A DNA stretch of 33,236 nucleotides from Anaerolineales bacterium (GTDB lineage: Bacteria; Chloroflexota; Anaerolineae; Anaerolineales; Villigracilaceae), in the NCBI GenBank assembly GCA_020060235.1, contig JAGVAO010000041.1, positions 1-33,236 of the forward strand, written 5' to 3'. The translations under genes and the position numbers were made by a program. Below the pieces are notes generated by a model. The model had not been told where the DNA came from. It made no database searches and saw only the letters and a program-made list of their open reading frames with translations. Shown here in pieces: positions 1 through 6,799 of this stretch; position 1 is the stretch's first letter, and each line of letters starts with the position of its first letter.

Positions 1-68
1 ATATGAGTATCGAAGAACTCCTGGCCGAATCCCGCCGCCGGGTATCGGAGCCGGAAGAACCGGTTTGA
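1..68 (+). CDS. C-terminal end of an unidentified protein (partial)
   Basis: An open frame enters from the left edge and ends at the TGA at 66-68. The visible residues (from base 3) are MSIEELLAESRRRVSEPEEP followed by V and stop. This is a charged, probably helical tail, too short to assign to a family. The Met at base 3 may be internal or a real start; nothing upstream is visible. The gene converges on pyrB, whose stop lies only 15 bp away, and no terminator is seen between them. That these 22 codons are really coding is an inference from the open frame and the tight convergent spacing. Confidence 0.4.
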   Translation, partial: MSIEELLAESRRRVSEPEEPV

Positions 69-83
69 CAGCTGCCGGGCAAA

Positions 84-1067
84 TCAGGCCTTGCCAAGTA
101 CCATTGCCAGCAGGGCCATGCGCACGTAGAGACCATATTCCATCTGGCGGAAGTAGGCGGCGCGCGGGTCGTCGTCGAAATCCGGGCTGATTTCGCCAAC
201 GCGCGGCAGGGGGTGCATGACAATCATTTCCTGTTTGGCGGCTTTCATGATTTCGGGGTCGATGACATACGCGCCCTTGACCTTCTCATAATCCTCGGGG
301 TTCTCAAATCGCTCTTTTTGGACGCGGGTGACATACAGCACGTCGGTTTCGGGCAGTACCTCGGTCAGGGTGCTGTATTCGGCCTGCGGGATGCCTTTGG
401 CGGCGACTTCGTCCATCACCTCGCGGGGCATACGCAGGATGTCGGGGGAAACATAGTTAATTTTGACGTTGTAGAGCGACAGGAGCCGCGCCAGCGAGTG
501 TACGGTGCGGCCATACTTCAGGTCGCCGAGCATGGTCACGGTCATGCCGTCGATTTCTCCCGCGCCCAATTCTTCAAAAATGGTAAAGGCATCCAGCAGG
601 GCCTGGGTCGGATGTTCGCCAACCCCGTCGCCGGCGTTGATGACCGGTTTGCGGGCGGCTTTGGCGGCGATGGCGGCGGAACCGGTCTCAGGGTGGCGCA
701 GGACGATGACATCGGCGTAGCACTCAAGGGTGCGGACGGTATCCGACAGGCTTTCCCCTTTCGAGACCGAGGAGTATTTCACCTCGTTAATCGGGATGAC
801 GCTGCCGCCCAGGCGTTCCATCGCGGCGGTGAAAGACGACGAGGTGCGGGTGGACGGTTCGTAGAACAGGTTGGCGAGGATTTTGCCCTTGAGCAGGTCA
901 AACGTCCCGACGCGCTCGACCATCCCGCGCATTTCGTGGGCGACGCCGAAGACGTAGTCCAGGTCGGGGCGGGCAAATTGTTTTACCGAGATAATATCTT
1001 TGCCATACCAGGGGGCATGGGTGTTATCGCCGAAGGGCAGGTAGGGGGATAATGGGTCAGTTGGCAT
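84..1067 (-). CDS. pyrB: Aspartate carbamoyltransferase catalytic chain
   Basis: Catalyses carbamoyl phosphate + L-aspartate to N-carbamoyl-aspartate, the committed step of pyrimidine synthesis, in the cytosol. The 327-aa length is usual for the catalytic chain. Visible family motifs are the carbamoyl-phosphate loop STRTSSSF near residue 73 (the last Arg of the more common STRTR is Ser here), HPTQALLD near residue 150 and the C-terminal HPLPRVGEI. The ATG at 1067 is preceded by AAGGAG with good spacing. No regulatory chain gene (pyrI) is next to it. The gene is transcribed divergently from pheST, and its 5' leader carries a short translated peptide and an intrinsic terminator, so expression is probably set by attenuation. 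Identification is secure from sequence motifs. Confidence 0.96.
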   Translation of the reverse strand: MPTDPLSPYLPFGDNTHAPWYGKDIISVKQFARPDLDYVFGVAHEMRGMVERVGTFDLLKGKILANLFYEPSTRTSSSFTAAMERLGGSVIPINEVKYSSVSKGESLSDTVRTLECYADVIVLRHPETGSAAIAAKAARKPVINAGDGVGEHPTQALLDAFTIFEELGAGEIDGMTVTMLGDLKYGRTVHSLARLLSLYNVKINYVSPDILRMPREVMDEVAAKGIPQAEYSTLTEVLPETDVLYVTRVQKERFENPEDYEKVKGAYVIDPEIMKAAKQEMIVMHPLPRVGEISPDFDDDPRAAYFRQMEYGLYVRMALLAMVLGKA

Positions 1068-1085
1068 GTTTTTGTCTCCTTGTTA

Positions 1086-1119
1086 TAAAAACTTCCGAAG
1101 CCTTGATGACTTCGGAAGT
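1086..1119 (-). terminator. Intrinsic terminator (attenuator) in the pyrB leader
   Basis: On the minus strand a perfect 10-bp stem (arms 1110-1119 and 1091-1100, ACTTCCGAAG / CTTCGGAAGT, 9-nt loop) is followed directly by a short T run. It lies between the stop codon of the leader peptide and the pyrB Shine-Dalgarno, so it can only act as a conditional terminator for pyrB. The upstream arm starts about 11 nt after the leader stop codon, inside the footprint of a ribosome paused or terminating there. The first arm can also fold on itself (GACTT/AAGTC), a weak alternative. Confidence 0.8.
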
Positions 1120-1130
1120 CGAATGCTAAA

Positions 1131-1181
1131 TTATCGCACGAGGGTGCGTACCAGGTGAACAGGACGAAAAAGGTATTTCAC
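1131..1181 (-). CDS. Putative pyrB leader peptide, 16 aa
   Basis: A GTG-initiated reading frame encodes MKYLFRPVHLVRTLVR and ends in TAA. An AGGAG Shine-Dalgarno sits 6 nt before the GTG, and a perfect TATAAT box lies about 22 nt upstream of the start, so the frame is the first thing translated on the pyrB transcript. It is followed by the intrinsic terminator and then pyrB. The layout (promoter, short 5' UTR, leader peptide, terminator whose first arm would be covered by a ribosome at the leader stop) is that of translation-coupled attenuation, as established for the enterobacterial pyrBI leader. The frame contains a T5 run that could act as the UTP-sensitive pause. It also holds four Arg codons, so arginine sensing is an alternative. 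The peptide does not resemble the E. coli PyrL sequence I remember. Confidence 0.65.
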   Translation of the reverse strand: MKYLFRPVHLVRTLVR

Positions 1182-1203
1182 GGTTTGCTCCTTGGCTGGG
1201 CCG

Positions 1204-1232
1204 ATTATACCCCACCTTGACATTCCCTAGAA
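1204..1232 (-). promoter_or_regulatory. Promoter of the pyrB leader
   Basis: A consensus TATAAT lies at 1204-1209 (minus strand). A poor -35 (TTCTAG) at 17-bp spacing lies at 1227-1232. Predicted start is near 1197, about 15 nt before the leader-peptide GTG. It interlocks with the divergent pheS promoter: the pheS -35 box (1217-1222) falls in the spacer of this promoter. Confidence 0.65.
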
Positions 1233-1244
1233 TTTGGCGATAAT
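1217..1244 (+). promoter_or_regulatory. Promoter of the pheST T-box leader
   Basis: A perfect TTGACA at 1217-1222 is followed after 16 bp by GATAAT (5 of 6 matches) at 1239-1244. Predicted start is near 1251, just before the T-box leader. It overlaps the pyrB promoter on the other strand. Confidence 0.75.
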
Positions 1245-1250
1245 TACCCC

Positions 1251-1546
1251 CAACAGGCGAGCCTTTCCAACGGCACTGACCGGGGAAAGTAGTTTGGCAG
1301 AAGTTGACAGAGAAGCGCGGTCATTTGGCTGAAATCTGCGCCCAACCCCAACCAAACGAAGTTCCCCCGCGAGCCGCTCCGGTGAACGTAGGGCAAATTG
1401 CCAATTTGCCCACTGGTAGTCGTAGCCGTTTCCCCACGTTACAGGGGCAGCCGATGTTGGTCGGCGTAAAGTGACTGCTTTGGCAGTAATTTGGGTGGTA
1501 CCGCGAGACATTCCCCTCTCGTCCCAATCTGGGCGGGAGGATTTTT
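1251..1546 (+). promoter_or_regulatory. T-box riboswitch (Phe) for pheST
   Basis: This is a tRNA-sensing leader that reads through its terminator when uncharged tRNA-Phe is bound. The T-box core TGGGTGGTACCGCG is at 1492-1505. The terminator stem pairs 1515-1524 with 1531-1540 and is followed by T5 (1542-1546). The competing antiterminator can pair TTGGG (1491-1495) with CCCAA (1523-1527). Stem I can be read: CGGGG (1281-1285) pairs with CCCCG (1365-1369) and GTTTGG (1292-1297) with CCAAAC (1352-1357). Between them is an internal loop with AGTA (1288-1291) on one side and GAA-G-TTC on the other. This puts a Phe codon UUC (1362-1364) in the specifier position, which fits the downstream genes. 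A Stem III-like hairpin ACTGC/GCAGT lies just before the T-box. Confidence 0.93.
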
Positions 1547-1557
1547 GTTGAATATGC

Positions 1558-1586
1558 GTAAGGGCGACCCGGCGGGTCACCCCTAC
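1558..1586. repeat. Palindromic repeat between T-box and pheS
   Basis: A 29-bp imperfect palindrome: GTAAGGGCGACCC pairs with GGGTCACCCCTAC with two wobble positions. It sits between the T-box terminator and the pheS Shine-Dalgarno. It has the same plan (GTAGGGCG... with GGGT/ACCC centre) as the element inside pheT at 3605-3627, so it is probably one member of a dispersed family. It is transcribed in the pheST leader and may simply be a tolerated insertion. Confidence 0.7.
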
Positions 1587-1604
1587 AAAACAAACGGAGG
1601 CACT

Positions 1605-2666
1605 ATGCTCGAAAAACTGGCACAAATCGAAAAAGAAGCCCTCGAATCGCTGGCGGCGGTCGAGGACGAGGCGGCGCTTGAGTCCTGGCGTGTTGCCAAC
1701 ATCGGTCGTTCTTCGCCGGTCATGAACGTCTTTAGCCAGATGGGCGGGCTGTCGAAAGAGGAACGTCCGCTGGTCGGACAGCGCGCCAACCAGGTCAAGG
1801 TGGCGATTGAAGCCGCTTTTGCCGAGAAGGCCGCAGCCATCAAGGATGCCGCCCTGCAAAAATCGCTGACCGGCGAAAAACTGGATGTCACCCTGCCCGG
1901 ACGCGCCTTCCACCACGGACGCCTGCATCCGGCTACCCAGAACCTGCGCCGCGTACTCGCTATCCTGGCCGAGATGGGCTTCCAGGTTTACACCTCGCGC
2001 GATGTCGAGAGCGACGAGTACAACTTCCAGTTGCTCAACATTCCGCCCCATCATCCGGCCCGCGAAATGCAGGACACTTTCTACATCGACACCAGCGCAA
2101 CCGACGAGGCTGAAAAACAGGTGCTGCGGACGCACACCTCCCCCGGTCAAATCCGCGCCATGCGCCAGTTCTCGGCTGAGAATCCTGACAACCCGCCACC
2201 CATCCGCATCGCCCTGCCTGGCATGTGCTACCGCTTCGAGCAGATTACTGCCCGCTCTGAAGTGCAGTTTTACCAGGTGGAGGGCCTGGTCGTCGGCGAG
2301 AACATCACCCTGGGCGACCTGAAAGGGACGCTCTCCGAGTTTGCCCGGCGCATGTTTGGGCGCCAGGCCAAAACCCGTTTCCGCGCCGACCACTTCCCAT
2401 TCACCGAACCGAGCGCCGAGATGGACGTGGAATGCTTCGTCTGCGGCGGCTCTGGCTGCCCGGTCTGCAAGAAATCGGGCTGGCTTGAGATTCTCGGCTG
2501 CGGCATGGTGCATCCAACCGTGTTGCAAAACGGTGGCTACGACCCAGCTCGCTATTCCGGCTTTGCCTTTGGCATGGGCCCGGAACGCCAACTGATGTTG
2601 CGCCACAAGATTAACGACATCCGTTACATCTGGGGCAACGATATTCGTTTCCTGGAACAATTCTAA
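1605..2666 (+). CDS. pheS: Phenylalanine--tRNA ligase alpha subunit
   Basis: Catalytic alpha chain of the (alpha-beta)2 phenylalanyl-tRNA synthetase, a class II enzyme in the cytosol; 353 aa. It has an N-terminal coiled-coil-like arm (about residues 1-90) and then the class II core, with HPA at residues 106-108, QDTFYID in motif 2 and FGMGPERQLMLRH near the C-terminus in motif 3. Four cysteines (C277, C280, C285, C288; CxxC-x4-CxxC) make a possible zinc knuckle before GWLEILGCGMVHP, a variant known from other bacterial PheS. The ATG at 1605 is chosen because CGGAGG sits 5 nt upstream and because the in-frame extension to about 1491 runs back through the T-box terminator. pheT starts 13 bp downstream. 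Confidence 0.96.
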   Translation: MLEKLAQIEKEALESLAAVEDEAALESWRVANIGRSSPVMNVFSQMGGLSKEERPLVGQRANQVKVAIEAAFAEKAAAIKDAALQKSLTGEKLDVTLPGRAFHHGRLHPATQNLRRVLAILAEMGFQVYTSRDVESDEYNFQLLNIPPHHPAREMQDTFYIDTSATDEAEKQVLRTHTSPGQIRAMRQFSAENPDNPPPIRIALPGMCYRFEQITARSEVQFYQVEGLVVGENITLGDLKGTLSEFARRMFGRQAKTRFRADHFPFTEPSAEMDVECFVCGGSGCPVCKKSGWLEILGCGMVHPTVLQNGGYDPARYSGFAFGMGPERQLMLRHKINDIRYIWGNDIRFLEQF

Positions 2667-2679
2667 TAAGGAGGCCGGA

Positions 2680-5223
2680 ATGAAACTACCCCTTTCCTGG
2701 CTGCAAGATTTCGTCCACCTATCCGACCTCGAGGCTGTTGACATCGCCCGCCTGCTGACGATGGCCGGCATGGAGGTCGAAGACATCCAGATTGCCGGGC
2801 TGCCAATGCCCAGCCGTGACGACCACGGATTCAAAGTTTCGGGCATCACCTGGGACAAAGAAAAAATCGTCGTGGCCGAAATCAGCGCGGTCAACCCCCA
2901 CCCCAACGCCGACCGGCTGACGCTATGCGAACTGTTCGATGGGCAGGTCAACCACACCGTCCTGACCGGCGCGCCCAACCTTTTCCCCTTTAAGGGCCTG
3001 GGCAAACTTGAAAAGCCGATTAAAGTCGCCTACGCCAAAGAAGGCGCGCAGATTTATGACGGTCACGCCGACGGCCTGGTGCTGACCACCCTCAAGCGCG
3101 CCAAGATTCGCGGCGTCGAATCCTACTCGATGGTCTGCTCGGAGAAGGAACTTGGCATCAGCGAAGAGCATGAAGGCGTCATCTTCCTCGACGAGGATGC
3201 CCCCACCGGAATGCCGCTGGCCGATTACATGGGCGACGCTGTGCTGGAGGTCAAAATCAACCCCAACATGGCGCGCAACGCCAACGTACTTGGCATCGCC
3301 CGCGAATTGGCTGCGCTGACCGGACGCGAATTGAGAAAACCGACCATGGACGATGGACAATGGACGGATGACACGGTCAACGGTCTATCGTCGCTGGTAA
3401 AAATTGAGATTGCCAACCCCGAACTTAATCCCCGGTTCACGCTTGGTTTGATTCGGGATGTCGAAATCAAGCCCAGCCCCTACTGGGTGCAGCGCCGCCT
3501 GCGCGCCGCCGGGATGCGCCCCATCAGCAACATCGTCGATGCGACCAATTACACCATGCTCGAAATCGGCGAGCCGCTGCACGCTTTTGACTATGATGTT
3601 CTCGTAGGGCGGGTTGCTAACCCGTCCGGATCGGTTGTCATCAGCACCCGTACCGCCCAACCCGGCGAAAAACTGACCACCCTTGACAACGTCGAGAGAA
3701 CGCTGACCGAGTCCAACGTCCTGGTCTGTGATTCGGCTGGCCCCATCTCGCTGGCCGGGGTGATGGGCGGCGCCGAGACGGAAGTCAGCGACAAGACCGT
3801 CAACATCCTGCTCGAAGCCGCGGCCTGGAACTTCATCAACATCCGACGCACCGCCAACCAGCACAACTTGCCCTCCGAAGCCTCCTTCCGTTTCTCGCGC
3901 GGCGTGCATCCCGATGTGGCCCTGGATGGCCTGAAGCGCTGTTTATATTGGATGAGCCAGTGGAGCGGCGGAAAAATCGCCCCCGGCATTGTCGATAACT
4001 ACCCCCTGCCGCCCAAAACGCCAGTCGTCGAAATCACAGCCAAAGACATCAAACGCGCCCTGGGCGTCGAAATCCCGCTCGAAAAAGCCCAAGAATTACT
4101 CGAACGGCTTGAATTTGCCTGCCAAATTACCAATCACCAATTACAAGTTACCCCGCCTCCCTTCCGCATGGACATCGGCGAAGGCATCATTGGCAAAGCC
4201 GACGTGATGGAAGAAATCGCGCGTCTGTATGGCTACGACAACATTCCCGAAACGCTGATGGCTGACCCGCTGCCGCCCCAGCGCGGCAACCCCGGCCTCG
4301 AAGCCGAAAACCGCCTGCGCGACCTGCTGGCAGCCCTCGGTTTGCAGGAAATCATCACCCACCGCATGACCGCCCCCGAAATCGAAAACCGCCTGCTGCC
4401 GCCGAATAGCGAAGTGTCGAATATCGAATACGTTAAACTTGCCAACGCCATTGCCCCCGAAAAGCGCGTCCTGCGCCGCAGTCTGCTCAGTTCGGTGCTG
4501 AACGTCGTCGAGCGCAACGCCCGCTTGCGCGAAAGCCTGGCCATGTTCGAAATCGGTTCGGTCTACATTCCTAATCCCGGCCAACTCCCTGATGAACCGC
4601 GCCGCCTGTCGATTGCCATCACCGGACGCCGCTACGAAAGCGCCTGGGATACCAAAGTCGGCGTCAAGGTGGATTTCTACGACCTGAAAGGCATCCTCGA
4701 AGCCCTGATGGACGCCCTGCACCTCGATGTGACCTATACCCCGGCGGAACACCCCTCCTTCCACCCCGGAAAATGCGCCGCCGTTGTTTTGAACGGTTCT
4801 TCCCTTGGCGTGTTCGGCGAATTGCACCCGCTGGTGCAGGAAAACTACGACTTCGTCTCGCCCGTCCTGGCCGCCGAATTCGACCTGGAAGCGGTCCTGG
4901 CCGCCGTCCCACCCGGTTACCCCATCCGCCCGGTCAGCGAATTTCCGCCCGTGCTGGAAGATATCGCCGTCATTGTCGATGAAGTCCTGCCCGCCGACCG
5001 GGTCGAGGCGCTCATCAAACAAACCGGCGGCAAGATGCTCGAAAGCGTCCATCTCTTCGACGTTTTCCGCAGCGAGCAAATCGGCGCGGGCAAAAAGAGC
5101 CTGGCATATGCCCTGACCTACCGCTCCTACGAAGGGACATTGACCGACAAAGACGCTGCCGGAATCCGCAGCCGGATTATCAAGCGGCTCGAAAACGAAT
5201 TGGGCGCGAAACTGCGAAGTTAG
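2680..5223 (+). CDS. pheT: Phenylalanine--tRNA ligase beta subunit
   Basis: Beta chain of phenylalanyl-tRNA synthetase, 847 aa, with the usual domain order. First come an N-terminal piece and an EMAP-like tRNA-binding domain (PHPNADRLTLCEL, residues about 75-90), then B3/B4 editing (240-430, with SEASFRFSRGVHPD), B5 (435-510) and the catalytic-like core. The C-terminal anticodon-binding domain carries FPPVLEDIAVIVDE near residue 750. AAGGAGG lies 5 nt before the ATG. The protein is slightly long because four segments match intergenic-type repeats: 7-bp tracts at residues 222-238, 482-491 and 577-585, and a palindrome-encoded insert GRVANPSG near residue 310. All keep the frame and lie at domain borders or loops. 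It is co-transcribed with pheS and ends in a shared convergent terminator. Confidence 0.96.
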   Translation: MKLPLSWLQDFVHLSDLEAVDIARLLTMAGMEVEDIQIAGLPMPSRDDHGFKVSGITWDKEKIVVAEISAVNPHPNADRLTLCELFDGQVNHTVLTGAPNLFPFKGLGKLEKPIKVAYAKEGAQIYDGHADGLVLTTLKRAKIRGVESYSMVCSEKELGISEEHEGVIFLDEDAPTGMPLADYMGDAVLEVKINPNMARNANVLGIARELAALTGRELRKPTMDDGQWTDDTVNGLSSLVKIEIANPELNPRFTLGLIRDVEIKPSPYWVQRRLRAAGMRPISNIVDATNYTMLEIGEPLHAFDYDVLVGRVANPSGSVVISTRTAQPGEKLTTLDNVERTLTESNVLVCDSAGPISLAGVMGGAETEVSDKTVNILLEAAAWNFINIRRTANQHNLPSEASFRFSRGVHPDVALDGLKRCLYWMSQWSGGKIAPGIVDNYPLPPKTPVVEITAKDIKRALGVEIPLEKAQELLERLEFACQITNHQLQVTPPPFRMDIGEGIIGKADVMEEIARLYGYDNIPETLMADPLPPQRGNPGLEAENRLRDLLAALGLQEIITHRMTAPEIENRLLPPNSEVSNIEYVKLANAIAPEKRVLRRSLLSSVLNVVERNARLRESLAMFEIGSVYIPNPGQLPDEPRRLSIAITGRRYESAWDTKVGVKVDFYDLKGILEALMDALHLDVTYTPAEHPSFHPGKCAAVVLNGSSLGVFGELHPLVQENYDFVSPVLAAEFDLEAVLAAVPPGYPIRPVSEFPPVLEDIAVIVDEVLPADRVEALIKQTGGKMLESVHLFDVFRSEQIGAGKKSLAYALTYRSYEGTLTDKDAAGIRSRIIKRLENELGAKLRS
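3344..3392 (+). repeat. Heptad repeat tract inside pheT (linker before B3)
   Basis: Seven successive 7-bp units in register (CCATGGA, CGATGGA, CAATGGA, CGGATGA, CACGGTC, AACGGTC, TATCGTC) encode residues 222-238 of PheT. The segment joins the tRNA-binding region to the B3/B4 editing domain, where length variation is likely tolerated. Confidence 0.75.
3605..3627 (+). repeat. In-frame palindromic element inside pheT
   Basis: A hairpin of 9 pairs (3607-3615 with 3619-3627, one G-T pair, 3-nt loop) reads through as GRVANPSG between YDVLV and SVVISTRTAQPGEK. Related PheT proteins go almost directly from the DYD strand to the VVR/VIS strand here, so these residues look like an insertion. The sequence resembles the intergenic palindrome at 1558-1586. 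Confidence 0.65.
4124..4151 (+). repeat. Heptad repeat tract inside pheT (B5 region)
   Basis: Four 7-bp units (AAATTAC, CAATCAC, CAATTAC, AAGTTAC) encode QITNHQLQVTPP around residues 482-493. The ATTACCAATCACC pattern is typical of intergenic heptad arrays and is AT-richer than the flanking codons. Confidence 0.65.
4409..4436 (+). repeat. Short heptad tract inside pheT (core region)
   Basis: Units GCGAAGT, GTCGAAT, ATCGAAT and a degenerate ACGTTAA encode SEVSNIEYVK around residues 577-586. It is short, so chance cannot be excluded, but it matches the pattern of the other tracts in this gene. Confidence 0.45.
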
Positions 5224-5236
5224 CGCCGCGCAAAGG

Positions 5237-5273
5237 AAAAGCGCATCCTGGCTTTTGGTCAGGATGCGCTTTT
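5237..5273. terminator. Bidirectional terminator between pheT and the GT4 gene
   Basis: A perfect 14-bp stem (5237-5250 with 5260-5273, 9-nt loop) has T-rich flanks on both strands. It ends pheST (stop 5223) and the minus-strand operon. The last codons and the stop codon (5259-5261) of the glycosyltransferase lie within the hairpin. Confidence 0.9.
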
Positions 5274-6317
5274 TTGTTTGGAAATCTCCGAAAGAAAAGA
5301 GCGGATTTCCCCGGCTGTGTGCTCCCAATTTGGGAAGAGCCGGTAATTTGCCAGTGCATTACTCGACAGTTCTTCGAGCATAGAGCGGTCTTTCGCAAGT
5401 TTTTGCAGCAGAACGGCCAGCATTTTATGGTCGCCTGGCTCGATGAGATAACCGTTTTTATCTTCCTCGATAATCTCCCCGGCGGCCCCGGCGGTTGTGC
5501 CGATGGCGGGCAGGCCAAACCCCATGCCTTCGAGGTAGACAATCCCAAACCCCTCGTAACTGGACGGCACGACCAGCAGGTGTGCAGCCCTGAGTCTTTC
5601 GACCAGCGGGGCGTTGTCGAGCGCGCCGTGAAAGTGAACGGACGCCGATAAGCCGGACGCCTTTTCGCGCATGGCGGCGGCATAGGCTGGGTTGCTGGTC
5701 AGTGAGCCGACGATGTCCAGTGACCAGTGTTCAGTATTCAGAATCGACAGCGCGTCGAGCAGGGTGTGTAATCCTTTGCGCTCGATGACATTGCCGAGGA
5801 AAAGAATCTTCAGCGGGCTAGCCTGGGCGCGGGTTTTTATCTCTTCCGTCGTCACCTGAATTCCAAACCGGTCGGTTGGCGGGTAGGCGACCATCGAGGG
5901 CTTTTGAATATCGATGGCCGAAGAAACCACGCTCTTCGTTGTCCTCGAGTTGAAGATGAAGCCGTCCACGCTTTTCAGGTAGCGTTTTTCAATAACCCGA
6001 TAAAACCAGTTTTGCCATTTTGGGCGCAGTTCAGAACAGCGCAGGTGATGGACGAGGCTGACGACAGGATAGGGCTTTTTGAGGTTGGCCCACAGCAGGG
6101 ACGGGTGATTCAACTCGTCCTGGATGAGCACATCCAGACCCGGCGGTAGGCGAAAGGTGAGATTATCCGTCAAATGGGCGGCGTAATTGCGCCAGGGCAG
6201 GCTGATGATTTCGACTGTATCGCCCTGTTTACGCAAATACTCGACCAACATGCGGTCGTACAGGTAGCCGCCGCTGAGGCTGTCGAGCGAACCGTAAATA
6301 AGCAGGCCAATCTTCAT
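5259..6317 (-). CDS. Glycosyltransferase family 4 (GT-B fold)
   Basis: 352-aa nucleotide-sugar-dependent glycosyltransferase with no signal peptide, so cytosolic or peripheral at the membrane. The start MKIGLLIYGSLDSLSGGYLY is the first Rossmann strand with the Gly-rich acceptor loop. The donor half shows LKILFLGNVIERKGLHTLL (about residues 168-186) and the family signature VPSSYEGFGIVYLEGMGFG with E..GF....E (about 250-270). The acceptor is not predictable from sequence. Its start codon overlaps the stop of the QueD-like gene by 4 bp (ATGA), so the two are translationally coupled and probably work in one pathway. It is last in a minus-strand operon. Residues 191-200 (ILNTEHWSLD) are encoded by a heptad repeat tract. 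Confidence 0.88.
   Translation of the reverse strand: MKIGLLIYGSLDSLSGGYLYDRMLVEYLRKQGDTVEIISLPWRNYAAHLTDNLTFRLPPGLDVLIQDELNHPSLLWANLKKPYPVVSLVHHLRCSELRPKWQNWFYRVIEKRYLKSVDGFIFNSRTTKSVVSSAIDIQKPSMVAYPPTDRFGIQVTTEEIKTRAQASPLKILFLGNVIERKGLHTLLDALSILNTEHWSLDIVGSLTSNPAYAAAMREKASGLSASVHFHGALDNAPLVERLRAAHLLVVPSSYEGFGIVYLEGMGFGLPAIGTTAGAAGEIIEEDKNGYLIEPGDHKMLAVLLQKLAKDRSMLEELSSNALANYRLFPNWEHTAGEIRSFLSEISKQKSAS
5718..5745 (-). repeat. CAGTNNN heptad tract inside the GT4 gene
   Basis: Read on the plus strand, four units (CAGTGAC, CAGTGTT, CAGTATT, CAGAATC) lie inside the glycosyltransferase coding region. They encode residues 191-200, just before the LDIVG strand. The same units occur in the E2 gene and in the thrS leader. 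Confidence 0.65.
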
Positions 6318-6715
6318 TTATTGGTTTCGTGATTTGGCGATTTTGTGATTGAGTAAGAGACCCAGGCAATTTCATTTTCCCACAGCCGAACCGTAAGGCC
6401 TGTGATATTGGGCGCGTGGATTTTGGCTTTCAGTTGTTCGGCGACGATGCGCGCAAAATGCTCGATGGACGGATTCAGCCCCGCGAACTCCGGCAGGTCA
6501 TTGAGCATTTGCTCGCTGTAATAGGCGACTGTTTCGTCGAGGTGTTTTTCGACTTCGACAATATCGACGAGATACCCGTGCTGGTCGAGGCTTTCTCCGC
6601 TGAGTTGTAGTTCCAGCACATAATGGTGCGAGTTGGGGAAGTTTTCTGCCCCCCAATCGCCGCCGATGAGATAGTGACGGGCAATAAAATCGCGTTTGAC
6701 GGCAAGGGTGTACAT
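6314..6715 (-). CDS. QueD-like / 6-pyruvoyl-tetrahydropterin synthase family protein
   Basis: 133 aa of the T-fold family that converts 7,8-dihydroneopterin triphosphate to 6-carboxy- or 6-pyruvoyl-pterins. Family features are FIARHYL (Zn ligand H14), a HYVLELQL strand, the GYLVDIVEVEKHLDE strand-helix, PSIEHFAR (residues 82-89, the PTSE-type motif) and a C-terminal Glu in ENEIAWVSY. By my alignment the HxH zinc pair reads N28-S-H30 and the catalytic Cys position is E24; the protein contains no Cys at all. It may therefore be a divergent enzyme with a different outcome. The last dozen residues are encoded by a short tandem repeat. It is coupled to the GT4 gene by a 4-bp overlap. No queC, queE or queF is nearby, arguing against a queuosine role. 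Confidence 0.8.
   Translation of the reverse strand: MYTLAVKRDFIARHYLIGGDWGAENFPNSHHYVLELQLSGESLDQHGYLVDIVEVEKHLDETVAYYSEQMLNDLPEFAGLNPSIEHFARIVAEQLKAKIHAPNITGLTVRLWENEIAWVSYSITKSPNHETNK
6328..6351 (-). repeat. Short tandem repeat at the 3' end of the QueD-like gene
   Basis: On the plus strand GATT recurs every 8 bp (6331, 6339, 6347) in GTGATTTG / GCGATTTT / GTGATTGA-like units. The tract encodes the C-terminal extension SITKSPNHETNK of the QueD-like protein. Confidence 0.45.
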
Positions 6716-6799
6716 GAAGTGCTCCAGTTGTCGGGTTTCAAGTGTTCGTGCAAGCCCTGAGCGGCGTGAAACAAAGTCGAAGGGCGGTTAGGGTTGGGG

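Noticed and set aside
1491-1604. N-terminal extension of PheS by 38 residues
   Set aside because: The extension would be translated from the T-box core and terminator and the palindrome; the ATG at 1605 has the ribosome site and matches PheS length.
1227-3005. A 592-codon open frame on the minus strand across the T-box and pheS
   Set aside because: It runs antisense through a riboswitch and a secure pheS gene and shows no family motif.
3607-3627. The hairpin inside pheT as a transcription terminator
   Set aside because: No T run follows, and it lies in the middle of an intact essential gene whose frame continues through it.
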